Shown one piece after another: positions 53,873-62,954 of a stretch of 64,000 nt of DNA; the first letter of the stretch is position 1, and each line of letters opens with the position of its first letter. The notes beneath the pieces were generated by a model. The model made no database searches. It was not told the origin of the DNA and saw only the letters and a program-made list of their open reading frames with translations. Origin of the DNA: Roseibium suaedae (GTDB lineage Bacteria; Pseudomonadota; Alphaproteobacteria; Rhizobiales; Stappiaceae); NCBI RefSeq assembly GCF_900142725.1, contig NZ_FRBW01000001.1:806001-870000 (forward strand), read 5' to 3'. The translations under genes and the position numbers were made by a program.

Positions 53873-54568
53873 ATGCCGAAGGTACTCATCGTTGAAGACG
53901 AAGAGCCCATCAGCCTGCTGCTGAAGTACAATCTTGAAGCCGAAGGCTACAAGGCTGAAGTCTGTGACAGAGGGGATGAGGCAGAGGTGCGTTTGCGCGA
54001 AAGCCAGCCGGATCTTCTGTTGCTCGACTGGATGCTGCCGGGCCTGTCTGGCATTGAACTGTGCCGCCGTCTGCGGATGCGCGAGGAAACCCAGCGGCTT
54101 CCGGTGATCATGCTGACGGCCCGTGGCGAGGAGGCGGAACGGATCCGCGGCCTGTCCACCGGTGCAGACGATTATGTGGTCAAGCCGTTTTCCGTGCCGG
54201 AACTGATGGCGCGTGTCCGGGCGATCCTGCGCCGGGCCAGCCCCGAGGTCGTCTCCTCGATGCTGCGCTCAGGGGATATCGAACTGGACCGGGAAACCCA
54301 TCGCGTCCGCCGGGACACCAAGGAAATCCATCTGGGGCCGACCGAGTTCCGCTTGCTGGAATTCCTGATGACATCCCCGGGCCGGGTCTTCTCCCGCGAA
54401 CAGCTTCTGGACGGCGTCTGGGGTCATGATGTCTATGTGGACGAGCGGACTGTGGATGTGCATGTCGGCCGTCTGCGCAAGGCGCTGAACCGCGGCAAGG
54501 CCAAGGATCCGATCCGTACCGTGCGCGGTGCTGGCTATGCCTTCAATGATCAGTTCTCGACCGTCTGA
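53873..54568 (+). CDS. phoB: Phosphate response regulator PhoB
   Basis: A 231-residue OmpR/PhoB-type regulator. Receiver: VEDEEPI, the phosphorylated Asp52 in LLDWMLPG and Lys in KPFSVPE. The winged-helix output domain includes ERTVDVHVGRLRKALN and IRTVRGAGYAF. Activated by PhoR it binds Pho boxes such as that before pstS. The last gene of the block; a terminator follows. Confidence 0.97.
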   Translation: MPKVLIVEDEEPISLLLKYNLEAEGYKAEVCDRGDEAEVRLRESQPDLLLLDWMLPGLSGIELCRRLRMREETQRLPVIMLTARGEEAERIRGLSTGADDYVVKPFSVPELMARVRAILRRASPEVVSSMLRSGDIELDRETHRVRRDTKEIHLGPTEFRLLEFLMTSPGRVFSREQLLDGVWGHDVYVDERTVDVHVGRLRKALNRGKAKDPIRTVRGAGYAFNDQFSTV

Positions 54569-54595
54569 TCACTCTCCATGCAGATCAATCTACTC

Positions 54596-54622
54596 AAAGG
54601 GCGCTCCGGCGCCCTTTTTTGC
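54596..54622 (+). terminator. Terminator of the pst-pho block
   Basis: A 9-bp stem (AAAGGGCGC / GCGCCCTTT), 4-nt loop and T run, 28 bases past the phoB stop. Confidence 0.9.
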
Positions 54623-54962
54623 ATTCAGAGGCAGATTTTAATTGGGGGAGGCGGCAGGATTGCGGCTTGGCCTCATGCGCTGTTGGTGGGAACAGGAGCA
54701 TGAGGCCAATCGCTTTCGACCTGATCCTTCCGACGGTCCGTGGTTCCCTGACCTTGAAGAGGTTGGGGGCCTGAAACGGACCCTCCTTTAGGGAAAAGCC
54801 TCAACTCACGCTAAGAGCTTTAGGGCAGGGCAGGTCGTGTCCGAAGACAGGTGCGTTCTCGCAAAGAAATAATATGAAGTAAATACTCATCTTTACTGAT
54901 GCCGGGCCCTTTTGTCCGGTTTTTCCGCATGGTTTCCTGCATAGAACAGGTGCAGCTAGGCG
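54623..54962. other. Non-coding gap between phoB and gcrA terminators
   Basis: Apart from the hairpin at 54667-54709 I see no gene, promoter or recognised RNA. The right half (54840-54910) is AT-rich. Both neighbouring transcripts converge and end at their own terminators, so nothing here is needed for them. Confidence 0.5.
54667..54709. repeat. Long hairpin in the phoB-gcrA gap
   Basis: TTGGCCTCATGC and its exact complement enclose a second short stem (CTGTT / AACAG) around a 6-nt loop, giving about 17 base pairs with small interruptions. No T run follows. The surrounding 340 bases contain no gene. It might be part of a structured RNA or a small repeat element. Confidence 0.55.
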
Positions 54963-54990
54963 AAAAAAAAGCCCGCCGGAGGGCGGGCTT
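54963..54990 (-). terminator. Terminator of gcrA
   Basis: A 9-bp stem (AAGCCCGCC / GGCGGGCTT) with a 4-nt loop; on the minus strand eight T residues follow. It lies about 80 bases past the gcrA stop. Confidence 0.9.
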
Positions 54991-55051
54991 TCAAGGTCGG
55001 GATGCGGCAGTATCCGTCCTGGCCTCTGACGGATGCTGAAGGGCAGCCCGT

Positions 55052-55066
55052 TTAACTCAGGCTTAA
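55052..55066. promoter_or_regulatory. TTAA-N7-TTAA just after gcrA
   Basis: A perfect match to the CtrA consensus, three bases past the gcrA stop codon. It arises from a small tandem duplication (TAACTCAGGC then TAAACTCAGGC), so the match may be accidental. Between gene and terminator it has no obvious promoter role. Confidence 0.35.
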
Positions 55067-55068
55067 AC

Positions 55069-55605
55069 TCAGGCGGAGATCGCCTTGCGATCATTGCTGC
55101 GGCGGCGGTCGCTGACCGGCTGGTAGGCAACCTTGCAGTGATGGGCGCAGTAAGGCACGCCCACGTCCGAGTTGCGGCCGCAGAAGTAGAAGTCCGGGCT
55201 GCTCGGATCGCCGATCGGCCACTTGCAGGTCCGCTCGGTCAAGGTCAGGATCGTGGCACGCTCGGAGATCGGCACCAGTTCCGCAACCGGTTCAATCTGC
55301 GGCTTGATCGCGATGACGTTGGCCGGTTCGGCGTCCATCTTCAGCGCGGTTGCGCCCTGTGTCTGGGGCTGCGCGCTTGCCGGCCGGCTGCTGCTGCTTG
55401 CTGCCGGCGCCGCTGCTGGGCGAGCCTTGCGCGGCTTTGCTGCAGGAGCGGCGGTCTTCGCGCGTCCAGACAGGCCAAGGCGGTGAACCTTGCCAATTAC
55501 TGCATTTCGGGTGACGCCGCCAAGTTCACCGGCGATCTGGCTTGCGCTCAGTCCGTCGGTCCAGAGCTTTTTCAAAAGCTCCACGCGTTCGTTCGTCCAA
55601 CTCAT
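55069..55605 (-). CDS. gcrA: Cell-cycle regulator GcrA
   Basis: A 178-residue GcrA. The DNA-binding N-terminus MSWTNERVELLKKLWTDGLS with GGVTRNAVIGKVHRLGL, a Pro/Ala-rich linker (about 50-110) and a C-terminal sigma70-binding part (CKWPIGDPSSPDFYFCG with cysteines, then YCAHHCKVAY). GcrA activates promoters with methylated GANTC sites with sigma70. In Caulobacter CtrA represses gcrA, which fits the CtrA box upstream. Confidence 0.95.
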   Translation of the reverse strand: MSWTNERVELLKKLWTDGLSASQIAGELGGVTRNAVIGKVHRLGLSGRAKTAAPAAKPRKARPAAAPAASSSSRPASAQPQTQGATALKMDAEPANVIAIKPQIEPVAELVPISERATILTLTERTCKWPIGDPSSPDFYFCGRNSDVGVPYCAHHCKVAYQPVSDRRRSNDRKAISA

Positions 55606-55645
55606 TTTACCGCACCTCGTTGGTCCGTGGCCATGCCACGAGGCA

Positions 55646-55660
55646 TTAACCTAGTATTAA
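55646..55660 (-). promoter_or_regulatory. Perfect CtrA box before gcrA
   Basis: TTAA-CCTAGTA-TTAA, all eight fixed bases matching, 41-55 bases before the gcrA start, in the promoter zone. An inverted repeat (GGCACGC / GCGTGCC) adjoins it at 55661-55678. This fits direct control of gcrA by CtrA. Confidence 0.65.
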
Positions 55661-55868
55661 GGCACGCAATGGCGTGCCAGTGATGGCATATCTAGTGCCG
55701 AAAAGTGATTTGCACACGAGATGTCGTGTCCGACGGGTTGAAGCCTACAATAGCGGTAAAATCTGAGGCAAGTTCCTGCCCGGATTCATGTGGGGATGAA
55801 AAGACTTTTCCCCAGAATAGCCTGATCAGGGCCCGTCCGCGCGGATTGGCGGTTTTGGGCCAATTGCA

Positions 55869-55899
55869 TTGACAGCAAACCGCCCTCCGGGTGTATAAG
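55869..55899 (+). promoter_or_regulatory. argD: Promoter of argD
   Basis: A perfect -35 TTGACA (55869-55874) and a -10-like TATAAG (55894-55899, 19-base spacer) or TGTATA (55892-55897, 17-base spacer). Transcription should start near 55905, only a few bases before the leader ATG. Confidence 0.65.
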
Positions 55900-55909
55900 C
55901 GGTCTCGAC

Positions 55910-55951
55910 ATGCGCGTGCCGCCTCATCGGGGCGGCATGTTTCGTTTTTAG
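55910..55951 (+). CDS. Candidate arginine-rich leader peptide of argD
   Basis: A 13-codon frame, [13 protein letters not shown], with Arg at positions 2, 7 and 12, just after the predicted transcription start, so it may be read leaderless. The frame overlaps a hairpin (stem GTGCCGCC area with GGCGGCA at 55914-55940) followed by TTCGTTTTT, the look of an attenuator. Arginine codons before an arginine-biosynthesis gene suggest that ribosome pausing when charged tRNA-Arg is low changes the hairpin. Strictly inference; the frame is short enough to arise by chance. Confidence 0.35.
   Translation: MRVPPHRGGMFRF
55914..55949 (+). terminator. Terminator-like hairpin in the argD leader
   Basis: A 7-bp GC stem TGCCGCC / GGCGGCA, extendable by G-U pairs, a 7-nt loop, and the T-rich tail TTTCGTTTTT. 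It lies between promoter and argD, where it could act as an attenuator. Confidence 0.5.
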
Positions 55952-56018
55952 CGGTTCATCTCGGGCTGTGAAACAGGGCTCATGTCGTCTTCACCAACAC
56001 TCCCGGGGAGTTGAGAAT

Positions 56019-57221
56019 ATGTCGGCGTCTACGCTGTTTGGTACTTACGCAAGATCGGGCCTGGAGTTCGATCGTGGGGAAGGTGTCTGGCTTGTGACTG
56101 GTGACGGCCGACGATTCCTCGATTGCGGGTCCGGCATCGCCGTCAACTCCGTGGGTCACAGTCATCCTCATCTCGTTGCTGCTCTGACCGAACAGGCTTC
56201 CAAGCTCTGGCATACCTCCAACCTGCACACTCCTGCGGGCGGGGAGAAGCTTGGCCAGCGTCTGACCGAGGCTACCTTCGCGGACAAGGTGTTCTTCACC
56301 AACTCCGGCGCGGAAGCCATGGAAGCCTCTATCAAGGCAGCGCGGCGCTATCATTATGACCACGGTCATCCCGAGCGGTTTCACATCCTGACCTTTGAGG
56401 GGGCTTTCCATGGCCGGACCATCGCGACCATCGCGGCGGGCGGGCAGGCAAAGTACCTCGAGGGCTTTGGTCCGAAGGCGCCTGGTTTCGACCAGATCCC
56501 CTTTACCGATATCGAAGCCGTCAAGAAGGCTGTCGGTCCGCAGACCGCAGCGATCTGCATCGAGCCGGTTCAGGGCGAAGGCGGTATCCGCGAGATCCCG
56601 GTCGACTTCCTGCGCCAGCTGCGCAAGCTGTGTGACGACGAAGGCATCCTGCTGATCCTGGACGAGATCCAGACCGGTGTGGGCCGGACCGGCAAGCTCT
56701 TCGCTCATGAATGGGCCGGCATCACGCCGGACATCATGGCGATTGCGAAGGGCATTGGTGGCGGCTTCCCGCTCGGCGCCTGCCTTGCAACGGAAGCTGT
56801 TGCCTCCTGCATGGTTCCGGGCACCCACGGCACCACCTATGGCGGCAATCCGCTGGCCATGGCGGTTGGCAACGCGGTTCTGGACATCATCCTGGCGGAT
56901 GGCTTCCTTGAAGGTGTGCAGGCCAAGGGCCTTCTGCTCAAGCAGAAGCTCGCAGCTCTCGTCGATACCCACCCGAAGGTGGTGTCCGATGTGCGCGGCA
57001 AGGGGCTGCTGCTCGGCCTGAAGTGTGTCGTGCCGGTTGGCGAATTTGTTGCCAAGGCGCGCGAGCATGGGCTTCTGGCCGTTCCGGCAGGGGACAATGT
57101 GGTGCGGATCATCCCGCCGCTGACCATCTCCGAGGAAGAAATTGATGAGGCGCTTGTCCGGCTGGATGCTGCAGCAAGCGCTATTGAGAAGACAATGAGT
57201 GACGAAGGAGCGACGGTGTGA
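56019..57221 (+). CDS. argD: Acetylornithine aminotransferase
   Basis: A 400-residue class III PLP aminotransferase. [11 protein letters not shown] (about 94-104), [15 protein letters not shown] (Asp215) and the PLP Lys244 in [10 protein letters not shown]. It makes N-acetylornithine in arginine synthesis and often also acts in lysine synthesis. The ATG follows GGGGAG; an open frame upstream is not used. argF overlaps its end. Confidence 0.95.
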   Translation: MSASTLFGTYARSGLEFDRGEGVWLVTGDGRRFLDCGSGIAVNSVGHSHPHLVAALTEQASKLWHTSNLHTPAGGEKLGQRLTEATFADKVFFTNSGAEAMEASIKAARRYHYDHGHPERFHILTFEGAFHGRTIATIAAGGQAKYLEGFGPKAPGFDQIPFTDIEAVKKAVGPQTAAICIEPVQGEGGIREIPVDFLRQLRKLCDDEGILLILDEIQTGVGRTGKLFAHEWAGITPDIMAIAKGIGGGFPLGACLATEAVASCMVPGTHGTTYGGNPLAMAVGNAVLDIILADGFLEGVQAKGLLLKQKLAALVDTHPKVVSDVRGKGLLLGLKCVVPVGEFVAKAREHGLLAVPAGDNVVRIIPPLTISEEEIDEALVRLDAAASAIEKTMSDEGATV

Positions 57222-58147
57222 CGACGAACGGCATCTCGCGGCATTTTCTCGACCTGACGGATTTTAACGGTGACGAGCTGCGGGCGATCCTGCAGCGCGC
57301 CCGCGATATCAAGAGCACCCGGAACGGCGTGCGCCGCGGCGAAGGCCCGCTGGCGGGCAAGGTTCTGGCGATGATTTTCGAGCAGCCGTCGACGCGAACC
57401 CGTATCTCCTTTGATGTCGGCATGCGTGAGCTGGGCGGGGAAACCCTCATGCTCACCGGCGCGGAAATGCAGCTTGGCCGCGGCGAGACCATTGCCGATA
57501 CGGCGCGGGTTTTGTCCCGCTTCGTCGATGCGGTCATGATCCGTATCCTCAGCCATGATGACCTCAACGAGCTGGCTGCAAACGCCACTGTTCCGGTGAT
57601 CAACGGCCTGACCAAGCGGTCCCATCCGTGCCAGATCATGGCCGACCTGATGACCTTTGAAGAGCACCGGGGCTCCATCAAGGGCAAGTCGGTTGCCTGG
57701 ACCGGGGACAGCAACAACGTGCTGGCCTCCTGGGTTCATGCGGCACCGCGCCTCGACTTCGAACTGCGCATTGCGACCCCTGGCGAACTGGCTCCTCCGA
57801 AGGACCTGATCGAACGGGCCCGTGCGGAAGGTGGCTCAATCGTCGTGACCGATGATCCCTTTGAAGCGGTGAAGGGCACGGATTGTGTCATCACCGATTG
57901 CTGGGTTTCCATGGGCGATGATGACGAGGAACAGCGTCACAACCTGCTGGCTGCCTATCAGGTGAACCAGCGCCTGATGAACGAGGCCAATGGCGATGCA
58001 TTGTTCATGCATTGCCTTCCTGCCCACCGCGGCGAGGAAGTGACCTCTGAAGTCATGGATGGCCCGAACTCGGTGGTCTTCGACGAGGCGGAAAACCGTC
58101 TGCACGCGCAGAAGGGCATTCTTGCCTGGTGTTTTGACGCGGTCTGA
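57218..58147 (+). CDS. argF: Ornithine carbamoyltransferase
   Basis: A 309-residue transferase that carbamoylates ornithine to citrulline. The carbamoyl-phosphate motif is [12 protein letters not shown], then [11 protein letters not shown] and the ornithine motif [14 protein letters not shown] start overlaps argD by 4 bases, so the pair is co-translated. Order argD-argF-hslO is common in Hyphomicrobiales. Confidence 0.96.
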   Translation: MTTNGISRHFLDLTDFNGDELRAILQRARDIKSTRNGVRRGEGPLAGKVLAMIFEQPSTRTRISFDVGMRELGGETLMLTGAEMQLGRGETIADTARVLSRFVDAVMIRILSHDDLNELAANATVPVINGLTKRSHPCQIMADLMTFEEHRGSIKGKSVAWTGDSNNVLASWVHAAPRLDFELRIATPGELAPPKDLIERARAEGGSIVVTDDPFEAVKGTDCVITDCWVSMGDDDEEQRHNLLAAYQVNQRLMNEANGDALFMHCLPAHRGEEVTSEVMDGPNSVVFDEAENRLHAQKGILAWCFDAV

Positions 58148-58158
58148 GAGGCAGAGAC

Positions 58159-59142
58159 TTGGCATTCGATCCTGAAGAGTTCGGCGTAACGCCTGCCGGG
58201 CCTGATGCAGTGCGTCCCTTCTCTGTCGAAGGGCTTGATGTGCGTGGCCGGGCGGTGTCGCTCGGTCCCGTCATTGCTGCCATCATCGACCGGCATGCCT
58301 ATCCGGAGCCGGTGTCCCGGCTTCTGGCCGAGGCTGTGGTTCTGACCAGCCTGCTCGGCACTTCGCTCAAGTTTGAGGGGCGGTTTACCCTGCAGACCAA
58401 GACCGATGGTCCTGTGTCCATGCTGGTGGTGGATTTCTCTTCTCCAGATGCGATCCGTGCCTGTGCAAGCTTTGAAGATGCCCAGGTCCGGGAGCTGATG
58501 GAGGCGGGCAAGGCAACGCCAGAAGCGCTGCTTGGCAAGGGCTATCTGGCCATGACCATCGACCAGGGCCAGCACATGCAGCGCTACCAGGGCATGGTGG
58601 AGCTGGATGGCATTTCCCTGGAAGAAGTGGCACGCCGCTACTTCGCCCGCTCGGAACAGATACCGACCGAAGTGCGTCTTGCTGTCGGCGAGCTGTTCAC
58701 CCGTGCCGAGGGCGAAGCGCCGGCGCATAGCTGGACCGCTGGCGGCATCCTGATCCAGTTCCTGCCTGAAGCGCCTGAGCGCATGCGGCAGGCGGATCTT
58801 GATCCGGGCGACGCGCCTTATGAAACGGATGAGGGCGATTTCGAAGAGGATGATGCCTGGGTGGAAGCCCGTGCATTGGTCGAGACCGTCAAGGACGTCG
58901 AACTGACGGACCCCGGCATCTCAGTCGAAAACCTGCTCTACCGCCTGTTCCATGAACGGGGCGTGCGTCTTTATGAGCCGCAGAAGATCGCGGACAAGTG
59001 CCGCTGCTCCCGTGAGCGGATTGAAAGCGTGCTCAACACCTTCTCCGCCGAGGAAGTGGAAGACATGACGGTCGAGGGCAAGATTGTCGTCAAGTGCGAG
59101 TTCTGCAGCACGAGCTACGAGTTCGACAAAGACGGCAACTGA
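58159..59142 (+). CDS. hslO: Redox-activated chaperone Hsp33
   Basis: A 327-residue Hsp33. The C-terminal zinc/redox cysteines are CRC (Cys about 291, 293) and CEFC (about 322-325); oxidation of these activates holdase function. The TTG start (11 bases after argF) matches the family N-terminus. Ends before a strong terminator. Confidence 0.93.
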   Translation: MAFDPEEFGVTPAGPDAVRPFSVEGLDVRGRAVSLGPVIAAIIDRHAYPEPVSRLLAEAVVLTSLLGTSLKFEGRFTLQTKTDGPVSMLVVDFSSPDAIRACASFEDAQVRELMEAGKATPEALLGKGYLAMTIDQGQHMQRYQGMVELDGISLEEVARRYFARSEQIPTEVRLAVGELFTRAEGEAPAHSWTAGGILIQFLPEAPERMRQADLDPGDAPYETDEGDFEEDDAWVEARALVETVKDVELTDPGISVENLLYRLFHERGVRLYEPQKIADKCRCSRERIESVLNTFSAEEVEDMTVEGKIVVKCEFCSTSYEFDKDGN

Positions 59143-59162
59143 TTGATGCCTTGTGAAAATTG

Positions 59163-59192
59163 AAAAGCCGCCCGGATTTCCGGGCGGCTTTT
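59163..59192 (+). terminator. Terminator of argD-argF-hslO
   Basis: A 13-bp stem (AAAAGCCGCCCGG / CCGGGCGGCTTTT), ATTT loop, then T residues. Confidence 0.92.
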
Positions 59193-59221
59193 TTATTTGT
59201 TAGACAGCTTTAACGCTTGTC

Positions 59222-59887
59222 TCAGGCCTGTGCCAGCTTGGCGGCGAATTCGGCTGCGGCTGCTGCGGCGGCGGTCACGTTGCTGTCGAGGGTTGCCGGC
59301 GACTGGCCGCGCGGGCCGAAGTCATGGTTGCCGTCTTCGAGATAGGTGATCGAGACTTTTTCCGGCAACGTGATGCCTGAAAGTTCTTCCTGGTTCCCGA
59401 ATGGATCGCGCTCGCCCTGAAGGATCAGGACCGGCCGGTTGGCCTGCTCCAGCGGTTCCATGCGCCAGGGCGCATCTGACTGGCCTGTCGGATGGAAGGG
59501 ATAGCCGAAACAGGCGACCGCCTTCACGCGCGAGGGCAGGGAGCTGCCGCCCGCAAGCATGGCGGCAACCCGGCCGCCCATGGACTTGCCGCCGATCAGA
59601 ACCGGGCAATCCAGTCCTTCCGCCTTCATCTCTGCGAGCAGCTTCTGGAGAGCGGTCTGAAATTCGCCGATCAGCTTGTCTGCCTTGGGCGGCGGTGCCT
59701 TGGGGCCGCCATCCCGGCGCTTTGCCATATAGGCGAACTCGAACCTGCAGGCCGCTATGCCATGGGCGGCCAGGGCAGTCGACAGGCGGTTCATGAAGCT
59801 GCTGTCCATGGCGGCGCCGGCGCCGTGAGCAAGAAGAAGGACGGCGGTAGGAGTTTGGTCCGGACGGGTCCAGAGAAAGTCAGCCAT
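59222..59887 (-). CDS. Alpha/beta-family hydrolase
   Basis: A 221-residue hydrolase of the COG3571/KANL3-Tex30-like type. The nucleophile elbow is GGKSMGGR (Ser102); the oxyanion loop LAHGAGAAMDS and a late His in EDGNHDFGPRG complete the fold. Substrate unknown. It converges with hslO and is a single gene. Confidence 0.88.
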   Translation of the reverse strand: MADFLWTRPDQTPTAVLLLAHGAGAAMDSSFMNRLSTALAAHGIAACRFEFAYMAKRRDGGPKAPPPKADKLIGEFQTALQKLLAEMKAEGLDCPVLIGGKSMGGRVAAMLAGGSSLPSRVKAVACFGYPFHPTGQSDAPWRMEPLEQANRPVLILQGERDPFGNQEELSGITLPEKVSITYLEDGNHDFGPRGQSPATLDSNVTAAAAAAAEFAAKLAQA

Positions 59888-60030
59888 AGATGGGTTCCGG
59901 TTCGGCGCAAGACGCGCCGCTTGAGATCAAATATCAGGAAGGGCGGACCTAGCCTGTTTTCAGCATGTGGGCAAGGCGCAGAACCGCGCGCATCGCCTTT
60001 CGTCCTGGCAGTCGCTCAGGTTGAGCCGGC

Positions 60031-60873
60031 TCAATAGAAGCTCAGCGGGAAATATCTGAGATAGAGTTCCCGGAACGTGCCCTTTTGCGCAAGCATCCGG
60101 ATCGCATAGTCGATGGCGTCCGAGCGCTCCACGTCATCATTGCGGAGGGCGACGGAGAGTCCATGGTCGAAGTAGCCGGGTTCCATCCACGGGCCTCCGG
60201 CAAAGGCGCAGCAATCCTTGGCCGCTTCACTGTTCAGCCAGAAGGACAGGGAAAGACCATCGCCGAAATGGGCATCGGCTCTGCCCTGAGCCACATCTTC
60301 GCGGGCCTTTTCGACATCCGGCTCGGTGATCAGGGTGGCCTCCGGCCAGAAGGTCCGCACGAAGGCCTCGTGGCGGGACCCTGCCTCCACGGACAGAACC
60401 CGCCCGGCAAGCGATGTTTCGTTGAAGGTGGCGTCCTTGCGGATGATGAAGCGCGCAGGCAGCTTCAGGTAATCCTGGGTGAAGCGCAGCTTGTTCTGCA
60501 GTTCAGGGGTCGGGGTCAGGCCGGCGATCACCGCATCGCCTTCTCCCTCCTCCAGCGCTTCGGTCAGAACGTCAAATTCCTTGATGCGCAGGGAACAGGA
60601 ACTGCCAAGCTCGAGGCAGATTGCACGGGCGAGGTCAACATTGAAGCCGGTCAACCGGCCGGTTTCATCGCGGAACACGAAAGGAGGAAAGTCATCCGAA
60701 GCCAGAAACTGGATCTTGTCAGGTATCTGCGCGGGGCGGTCCAGAACCGTCTTCGGATCCCAGTAATTCGGTACGGTTGGACCCGCATCCTGAGCCATGC
60801 TGCCGGAACTGAAAAATACACAACCAGGGAATGCGAAAATTCCTGTTAAAACTATTGATGGTAATCTTGACAT
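60031..60873 (-). CDS. Periplasmic amino-acid-type binding protein
   Basis: A 280-residue SBP_bac_3 protein. Signal peptide at the start (cleavage near SMAQ/DA). IQFLASDDFPPFVFRDETGRLTGFNVDLARAICLEL is the usual opening; GEGDAVIAGLTPTPELQNKLRFT is the second half of lobe 1. No permease or ATPase gene is beside it. It diverges from a glycosyltransferase with 93 bases between starts. The huge frame upstream is spurious. Confidence 0.85.
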   Translation of the reverse strand: MSRLPSIVLTGIFAFPGCVFFSSGSMAQDAGPTVPNYWDPKTVLDRPAQIPDKIQFLASDDFPPFVFRDETGRLTGFNVDLARAICLELGSSCSLRIKEFDVLTEALEEGEGDAVIAGLTPTPELQNKLRFTQDYLKLPARFIIRKDATFNETSLAGRVLSVEAGSRHEAFVRTFWPEATLITEPDVEKAREDVAQGRADAHFGDGLSLSFWLNSEAAKDCCAFAGGPWMEPGYFDHGLSVALRNDDVERSDAIDYAIRMLAQKGTFRELYLRYFPLSFY

Positions 60874-60966
60874 GTGGCTAAATCGCATTCGTCGGCTGTT
60901 GGGGTGGCCGGATGGTTGGTCGCTCACCGTAGCACTAGCACGGTGACGTTCCGGGGGGAACGGATC

Positions 60967-62802
60967 ATGGCGGATAGCTTGCCTGGCGTGTTGGGAGTGT
61001 TGCACCAGCGCGGAATTGCCGAAGGAACGTTGAGAACGGCCATGAGGCAGGCGCCTGAACTGGGCATGACCGCAGCGGAATATCTCGTCTGCAAGGCGGT
61101 TATCTCCGAGGCTTCCATCTACAGCGCCATGGCGGAATATTGCGGTATTCCCTTTATCCCGGACCGGGGCTTCCGGCCTCAGTCGGTCAATTCGATCCCG
61201 GTTGGGCTTGGCAGTCTGGATCACGGCCCCTTGCTGACGGGGGTGGGGACGCGCCAGCCCTTCTATGTCATCGCGCCCGAGTTCTCCGAATTTGATCAGG
61301 TGAAGGCTCATCTTGAGCGCTATCCTCATCTGGCAGGCCAGGTCCGCATGACCACACCATCGTCGGCGCGTCATGCTTCGACGATCCTGAACTCCCCGGC
61401 AGGGGATCTTGAAAGCCGGTTTCCGCATTACAGCGCCAAGTCACGGCTTTCTCAAATCCAGCTTACTCTCCTGCTCACGGCCATTGCGGCTTTCCTGCTG
61501 GGGATGCTGGTTCCGCCTATTCTTCTCATTTATCTGACGGGGTGTCTTTTCGCGCTGAATTGCGCTGCGACCGGGCTCGTCCGGCTGCTGAGTGCCTACG
61601 GAACCCATCAACATATGATGGACTACCGGTTGCCCGAGCCGTTTTCCGATCCGATGATCCGCTGGCCGGTCTACACGGTTCTGGTGCCCCTCTACCGGGA
61701 GGCGTCTGTTGTCGAGGACCTGATCAAGGGGCTGGGAGAACTGGACTATCCCGCTGACCGGCTGGAGATCCTGTTTCTTCTGGAAAGGGATGATCCGGAA
61801 ACCCGCCAGGCCTTTCTTGCCCACAGGCTGCCGGAACATATGCAGGTTGTTCTGGTGCCTGATGGCATGCCGCGCACCAAGCCCCGAGCGCTTGCCCATG
61901 GGCTGGAAAAGGCCAGGGGCGAGCTGATCACCATCTATGATGCGGAGGACAGGCCGGAGCCTGACCAGCTGAAAAAGGCTGCAGTCTTCTTTTCTCTGGC
62001 GCCCCACCGGCTTGCCTGCCTTCAGGCGCGGCTTGCCATCGACAATTTCGATGAGAGTTTCTTTTCCCGTCAGTTCGCTCTGGAATACGCCTGCCTGTTT
62101 GACCAAGTGCTGCCGTGGTTTCATCAGAAGTCCTGGCCCTTTCCCCTGGGAGGCACGTCAAATCACTTCCGCCGGTCCGTTCTGGAGGCGGTCGGCGGCT
62201 GGGACAGGTACAATGTGACCGAGTATGCTGATCTTGGCGTCCGGCTTGCCCGGTTCGGATACCGGATTGGCGTTCTCCCCAGCACAACTTTCGAGGAGGC
62301 ACCGCTGACCTGGCAGGCCTGGCGGGCGCAGCGCACCCGCTGGTTCAAAGGCTGGATGCAGACCTTTTGCGTTCATTTGAGAGATCCGCGGCAGATCTGG
62401 CTTGATCTCGGCTCGGCGCGATGCGGCGTCCTGCTTGCCATGATTGCCGGCAGCTTCCTGATGATGGCCTTGCACCCGTTCATCCTGCTGATCATGGGGG
62501 GGTATTTTGCGGGGTTGGCGCCTGTGCCCGGAACGGAAACGCTGGCGGAAAAGGCCTTTCTGACGCTTTGCATCTCTTCGATGTTCCTTGGCTACACCGG
62601 GGCGGCCGTGGCGGCCTGGCTGGCCGGAAAGAAGCGGGGCTACAGGCCCAATCCGCTGGATCTGCTGCTGGTGCCTGTCTATTGGGCCTGCGCCAGCGCC
62701 GCCTTCTACTGTGCGGTCTGGGAGTTCTTCACAAGGCCGTTTCAGTGGAACAAGACCGCTCACGGTCTCTCCAGCCGCCGGGGTGTTCCAGGCCGGCTTT
62801 GA
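60967..62802 (+). CDS. GT2 glycosyltransferase, XagB-like, with altered TED motif
   Basis: A 611-residue membrane enzyme. Residues about 10-65 resemble the GspE/MshE N-terminal domain; two helices (165-205) precede the GT2 domain with DAED (325-328, nucleotide-sugar site) and QRTRW (455-459). Several helices follow. In relatives TED carries the catalytic base; here residues 418-420 are TEY, one base change (GAT to TAT at 62224). It might be inactive, or the base may come from elsewhere. Relatives make extracellular glucans. The ATG follows GGGGGGAACGG. Confidence 0.85.
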   Translation: MADSLPGVLGVLHQRGIAEGTLRTAMRQAPELGMTAAEYLVCKAVISEASIYSAMAEYCGIPFIPDRGFRPQSVNSIPVGLGSLDHGPLLTGVGTRQPFYVIAPEFSEFDQVKAHLERYPHLAGQVRMTTPSSARHASTILNSPAGDLESRFPHYSAKSRLSQIQLTLLLTAIAAFLLGMLVPPILLIYLTGCLFALNCAATGLVRLLSAYGTHQHMMDYRLPEPFSDPMIRWPVYTVLVPLYREASVVEDLIKGLGELDYPADRLEILFLLERDDPETRQAFLAHRLPEHMQVVLVPDGMPRTKPRALAHGLEKARGELITIYDAEDRPEPDQLKKAAVFFSLAPHRLACLQARLAIDNFDESFFSRQFALEYACLFDQVLPWFHQKSWPFPLGGTSNHFRRSVLEAVGGWDRYNVTEYADLGVRLARFGYRIGVLPSTTFEEAPLTWQAWRAQRTRWFKGWMQTFCVHLRDPRQIWLDLGSARCGVLLAMIAGSFLMMALHPFILLIMGGYFAGLAPVPGTETLAEKAFLTLCISSMFLGYTGAAVAAWLAGKKRGYRPNPLDLLLVPVYWACASAAFYCAVWEFFTRPFQWNKTAHGLSSRRGVPGRL

Positions 62803-62954
62803 CCAGCTTCTGCGAGGTGCGCTCTTTAAGGTCCGACCGGTGTTACAGCCAGCGCGCGCCGGACGGGGTGCCCTGACCGTCTCACTGTGTTGAAAGGGAC
62901 ACAGGGGCATAGCATGTGCCCAAATTATGGCCGTCAGCCCTTGACCTTAAAATA

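Noticed and set aside
60876..61428. Long minus-strand extension of the binding-protein frame
   Set aside because: It runs through the divergent promoter and opposite the glycosyltransferase gene; the signal peptide starts at 60873.
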